Positions 7,381 through 9,783 of a DNA stretch of 9,783 nucleotides are shown here, one piece after another. A program made the translations under genes and the position numbers. The DNA is from Flavobacteriaceae bacterium. Its GTDB lineage: Bacteria > Bacteroidota > Bacteroidia > Flavobacteriales > Flavobacteriaceae. The stretch's first letter is position 1. Each line of letters opens with the position of its first letter. The stretch covers positions 1-9,783 of the forward strand of contig JABAYZ010000213.1 of assembly GCA_018608735.1 (NCBI GenBank), given 5' to 3'. The notes beneath the pieces were generated by a model, which was given only the letters and a program-made list of their open reading frames with translations, ran no database searches and was not told where the DNA came from.

Positions 7381-7394
7381 ATGGCAAATACTAA
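7381..7394. promoter_or_regulatory. degenerate fourth operator overlapping the hipB start codon
   Basis: ATGGCAAATACTAA matches O3 at 11 of 14 positions and is centred 40 bases after it. It coincides with codons 1-5 of hipB. It may be a weakened operator co-opted as coding sequence, or chance; a start at the ATG at 7396 would place it wholly in the leader. Confidence 0.35.
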
Positions 7395-7728
7395 CATGGA
7401 ATGGGTGTCAAGGAGTGACAAATCCTTTGTAGCCTTAATTGGGGACTACATCAAACACCAACGTTTAATTCAAAATAAAACGCAGGCCACTATTGCTGAA
7501 AACGCGGGGATTAATCGCTGGACTCTAAGTAAAGTAGAAAATGGAGAGCCCATATCATTAACCTCTTTAATACAAATTTTAAGGGCGCTTGATCTACTCG
7601 ACATCCTTGATATTTTTAAAATTGAAACGCAATTAAGTCCTTTAACCCTTGCGAAATTAGAAAAACAAAAAAGACAACGCGCAAGTACAGACCCTGATGT
7701 AAATGAACAAGAAACAAGCCAATGGTAG
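7381..7728 (+). CDS. hipB: HipB-like XRE-family antitoxin and autorepressor
   Basis: The antitoxin half of a type II toxin-antitoxin pair, 115 aa. It binds DNA as a dimer and neutralises the HipA kinase. A helix-turn-helix domain spans about residues 17-75: GDYIKHQRLIQNKTQ leads into the first helix, then TIAENAGINRWTLSKVENGE forms the recognition region. The C-terminal tail from about 90 is rich in K, Q, E, D and S and likely disordered, ending in SQW. A terminal Trp also closes E. coli HipB, where the tail contributes to HipA contact and proteolytic turnover. The start ATG at 7381 is supported by spacing from the promoter, but ATG 7396 (Met6) would still keep the whole domain. Its last codons overlap the hipA start by 7 bases, so the two are translationally coupled. 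Repeated palindromes upstream indicate autoregulation. Confidence 0.88.
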   Translation: MANTNMEWVSRSDKSFVALIGDYIKHQRLIQNKTQATIAENAGINRWTLSKVENGEPISLTSLIQILRALDLLDILDIFKIETQLSPLTLAKLEKQKRQRASTDPDVNEQETSQW

Positions 7729-9035
7729 CAATAAAAACCGCATTTGTTAAAATTTGGGGACAAACCGTTGGAGCCGTTGCTTGGGATGAAGCGCAACAGC
7801 TGGCTAGTTTTGAATATGCGCCTAAATTTAAATCTAAAAACATAGAGTTAGCCCCTATCAAAATGCCGATTAGCTCCAGTCAAAACATTATTTCATTTCC
7901 AGAATTAAGGCCTTCAAAAAACAGTGTCTACGACACATTCAAAGGCTTGCCAGGCTTACTGGCCGATGTGTTACCCGATAACTACGGAAATCAATTAATA
8001 AATATTTGGTTGGCACAAAACGGACGCCCAGAGAACAGTATGAACCCTGTAGAACAACTGTGTTTTATAGGAACACGCGGTATGGGCGCCTTAGAATTTG
8101 AACCTGCACAGCTAAAATCAACTAAAAAAAGTTTTCACGTTGAAATAAATAGTTTGGTGGATATTGCCCAACGCATGTTACATAAAAGAGAGGGGTTTGA
8201 AACAAACTTAAATGCAAACGAACAACAAGCAGTGCTGGATATTTTGAAAATAGGAACCTCTGCAGGGGGTGCTAGACCAAAAGCCATTATTGCTTATAAT
8301 AAAAAAACGGGACAGGTACGTTCAGGGCAAACAAATGCACCACAAGGATTTGAGCATTGGCTCATAAAATTAGATGGCGTGAGTGCTGCGCAGTTTGGAG
8401 AAAGCAAAGGCTATGGCCGTATTGAAATGGCCTATTATAATATGGCAAAAGATTGTGGACTCCACATGATGGCATCCGAATTATTGGAAGAAAATGGCAG
8501 AGCACATTTTATGACAAAACGATTTGACCGAGACAAAGGCGCTATTAAACACCACATTCAAACCTTTTGTGCACTGCAGCACTATGATTTTAATGAAGTC
8601 AGAAGCTATAGTTACGAGCAGTTATTCCAAACAATGCGAATTCTACGCCTGCCCTATCCCGATGCAGAGCAAATGTATCGTAGAATGGTTTTTAATGTGA
8701 TTGCTAGAAACTGTGACGACCATACTAAGAATTTTGCTTTTCGACTTAAAGAAGGTGGGGAATGGGAATTAGCACCCGCATACGACATTTGCCACGCGTA
8801 TAGACCGGACAGCATCTGGGTGAGTCAACACGCCTTAAGTATCAATGGAAAAAGAACAAATCTTAATAAAGAAGATTTAGTGGCCTTTGCTAAAGCAATG
8901 AATATAAAAAAACCAGACACGATCATCGCTGAAATACATACAACAGTACAAAACTGGACTAGCTATGCAGATGACGTTAATGTGAATTCAAAACAAAGGG
9001 ATTCTATACAGGAAACGTTGTTGAATTTCGAATAA
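7722..9035 (+). CDS. hipA: HipA-family serine/threonine kinase toxin
   Basis: A toxin of the HipA kinase family, 437 aa, the full length of E. coli HipA (440). E. coli HipA phosphorylates glutamyl-tRNA synthetase and induces dormancy; the target here is not known. The N-terminal subdomain covers about 1-105 (IWGQTVGAVAW, then KGLPGLLADVLPDNYG). The ATP-binding and autophosphorylation loop is GTSAGGARPKAII (178-190), with S180 in place of the E. coli Ser150 region. Next come HWLIKLDGV (212-220), the catalytic loop ARNCDDHTKNFAF (328-340) with D332 corresponding to D309 and N337 to N314, and APAYDI (351-356), whose D355 is the metal-binding aspartate. All kinase residues seem intact, so it is probably active. 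It overlaps hipB by 7 bases and ends 42 bases before the right direct repeat. Confidence 0.93.
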   Translation: MVAIKTAFVKIWGQTVGAVAWDEAQQLASFEYAPKFKSKNIELAPIKMPISSSQNIISFPELRPSKNSVYDTFKGLPGLLADVLPDNYGNQLINIWLAQNGRPENSMNPVEQLCFIGTRGMGALEFEPAQLKSTKKSFHVEINSLVDIAQRMLHKREGFETNLNANEQQAVLDILKIGTSAGGARPKAIIAYNKKTGQVRSGQTNAPQGFEHWLIKLDGVSAAQFGESKGYGRIEMAYYNMAKDCGLHMMASELLEENGRAHFMTKRFDRDKGAIKHHIQTFCALQHYDFNEVRSYSYEQLFQTMRILRLPYPDAEQMYRRMVFNVIARNCDDHTKNFAFRLKEGGEWELAPAYDICHAYRPDSIWVSQHALSINGKRTNLNKEDLVAFAKAMNIKKPDTIIAEIHTTVQNWTSYADDVNVNSKQRDSIQETLLNFE

Positions 9036-9077
9036 AAACGACTTCACTTCTTCTACTTGATTCCTAAAAACAGATCA

Positions 9078-9188
9078 GAATGTTAAAACCTTGCTCTCTT
9101 TATCTATATTAAATTATTTTTACTAAATTTAACCCAGTCTTAGACCTCAAATCTGATTCTTCATTTTAACCAATTCAATTTTTTAGTA
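9078..9188. repeat. direct repeat, right copy, flanking hipBA
   Basis: This copy is 106 of 111 identical to 7055-7165 at a constant offset of 2023 bases, in the same orientation. It starts 42 bases after the hipA stop codon. Weaker, mostly ungapped similarity extends to about 9250 against 7166-7229; from 9201 the first 43 aligned bases agree at 26. Together the two copies bracket exactly the hipBA operon and its operator region. Confidence 0.9.
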
Positions 9189-9350
9189 AGCTATAAGGAT
9201 ATTGCTCTTGCAGATTGCTGTGCGCCTGTGCATTGTATTTAAAACAAATTGAACGCATCCTATGCCTCGCAACGAACACTAAACTTAGGTTTTGTAATGT
9301 AAAATAAGTGAAATGAAAACATATATAAAAATGATTTATAAAACCAAAAA

Positions 9351-9387
9351 TTCAACAATACACACCAATTTGGGATGTATTGTTGAA
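9351..9387 (-). terminator. strong hairpin, terminator-like on the minus strand
   Basis: Arms TTCAACAATACA (9351-9362) and TGTATTGTTGAA (9376-9387) pair perfectly over 12 bases around a 13-base loop. Read on the minus strand, the stem is followed by TTTTTGGTTTT, as in an intrinsic terminator; on the plus strand no T-run follows. No minus-strand gene lies upstream of it in the window, so its client is unclear. Confidence 0.45.
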
Positions 9388-9413
9388 CAAAGGTCTGAAC
9401 TTAATGGAAATAA

Positions 9414-9431
9414 ACACACCTAAAGGTGTGT
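9414..9431 (-). other. short hairpin ACACACC-TAAA-GGTGTGT
   Basis: Two 7-base arms surround a 4-base loop. On the minus strand TTATTTCC follows, a weak U-rich tail; on the plus strand no T-run follows. It lies 26 bases from the larger hairpin in the same apparent orientation. Confidence 0.35.
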
Positions 9432-9615
9432 ATATACACTAGTTGGTAGCCATTTGGAGCAACAGCTTACTGGAAAACTCGCTAACCGAAACTTTGATTT
9501 ATGGTTAGGAAATTTGAAAGAAGTGTTTGAGAAAACAGTTGCAAAAAGTGAAAGCTAACGGTCGGGGAAGCTGAAAAAACGACTTAAAAGAAGAGTGTAG
9601 GCGTAATTTAATTTT

Positions 9616-9783
9616 ATGATTATGAAATCTATTAGAAAACAATTAATACCGATTTCTTTATTTATGGCATTTTTAGTGCTGTTTGTTAGTTGCGAACAAT
9701 ATGACGACGGTGTTGAAACTCCAGTTGAAAACAAACTAAGTGGGGAAGAAATATTTAAATCAATTTTCTTCGCTGACGGTGTT
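9616..9783 (+). CDS. lipoprotein, SdpC-like antimicrobial-peptide family (partial, runs off right edge)
   Basis: The first 56 codons of a gene continuing beyond the window. A basic start (MIMKSIRKQL) and hydrophobic core (IPISLFMAFLVLF) lead into VSC, a lipobox-like signal peptidase II site with Cys26; the mature part starts CEQYDDGVE. After an acidic linker comes LSGEEIFKSIFFADGV (41-56). This resembles the motif GEDYFRGLLFGQGEV near the mature N-terminus of Bacillus SdpC, a cannibalism toxin precursor, and similar segments are annotated in Bacteroidota proteins of that family. The similarity covers about 14 residues only, so the family call is tentative; the lipoprotein call is stronger. 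The start could be either ATG 9616 or ATG 9622, both in frame. Maturation or immunity genes, if any, would lie outside the window. Confidence 0.6.
   Translation, partial: MIMKSIRKQLIPISLFMAFLVLFVSCEQYDDGVETPVENKLSGEEIFKSIFFADGV

Larger units (their letters stand above)
9189..9615. other. gene-poor interval between the right repeat and the lipoprotein gene
   Basis: About 430 bases without a convincing gene. It holds the diverged tail of the right repeat (to about 9250), a hairpin at 9351-9387 and another at 9414-9431. A plus-strand frame is open for 44 codons without an ATG (9424-9558), ending KEVFEKTVAKSES. No clear TAnnTTTG element is seen ahead of the lipoprotein gene at 9616, so its promoter is unidentified. 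Confidence 0.6.

Noticed and set aside
7470..7861. Minus-strand open frames across hipB and the start of hipA
   Set aside because: They are shadows of two well-supported genes; no initiation signal or family feature is present.
7041..9250. Transposon or insertion sequence carrying hipBA
   Set aside because: There is no transposase, no terminal inverted repeats and no short target duplication; the flanking repeats are long and direct.
1..9783. CRISPR arrays, tRNA or rRNA genes
   Set aside because: No short regularly spaced repeats, no cloverleaf-like sequence and no rRNA-like stretch were noticed on either strand.

Overview
The window looks like a chromosomal segment from a member of the Bacteroidota, most likely a marine-type Flavobacteriaceae. 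It is AT-rich, and several genes are preceded by the Bacteroidota-type -7 element TAnnTTTG rather than an E. coli -10 box. The proteins (E1 alpha with the RLIEEKMLILLRQGKISKWFSGIGQ-type segment, a MutS2 without a recognisable Smr domain, a DCC-family protein) also fit that group. The genus cannot be told from the sequence alone.

Layout. At 1-480 (minus) is the 5' part of a thiamine-diphosphate dehydrogenase E1 gene, which runs off the left edge. It is divergent from a plus-strand gene run at 602-3718: a 2-oxoglutarate/Fe(II) oxygenase of the isopenicillin N synthase family, a SUI1/eIF1-like translation factor, a nucleoside phosphorylase and a leaderless substrate-binding-protein-like protein. 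This run converges, with a 4-base overlap, on ung (uracil-DNA glycosylase, minus). Ung is divergent from mutS2, whose stop overlaps the start of a small DCC-family CxxC protein. Up to about 7040 the window reads as ordinary housekeeping chromosome with tight packing.

From 7041 the character changes to accessory DNA. A HipB/HipA-type toxin-antitoxin operon (7381-9035) is preceded by three perfect TTGGTA-type palindromes and a fourth degenerate copy on the hipB start codon. The operon is bracketed by two direct repeats (7055-7165 and 9078-9188) that differ at 5 of 111 positions. A further stretch of about 60 bp past each repeat is more diverged but still alignable. The interval 9189-9615 has no convincing gene but holds two hairpins and a short open stretch. 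The window ends inside a lipoprotein gene whose mature N-terminus resembles the SdpC family of antimicrobial peptides.

How the parts fit. The left two thirds is metabolism and genome maintenance: E1, nucleoside phosphorolysis, uracil excision and MutS2. The right third is a candidate cassette-like accessory region with a self-regulated persistence-type kinase toxin and a possible secreted or surface toxin. The most distinctive things are the repeat-bracketed hipBA unit with its operator array and the partial SdpC-like gene at the edge.
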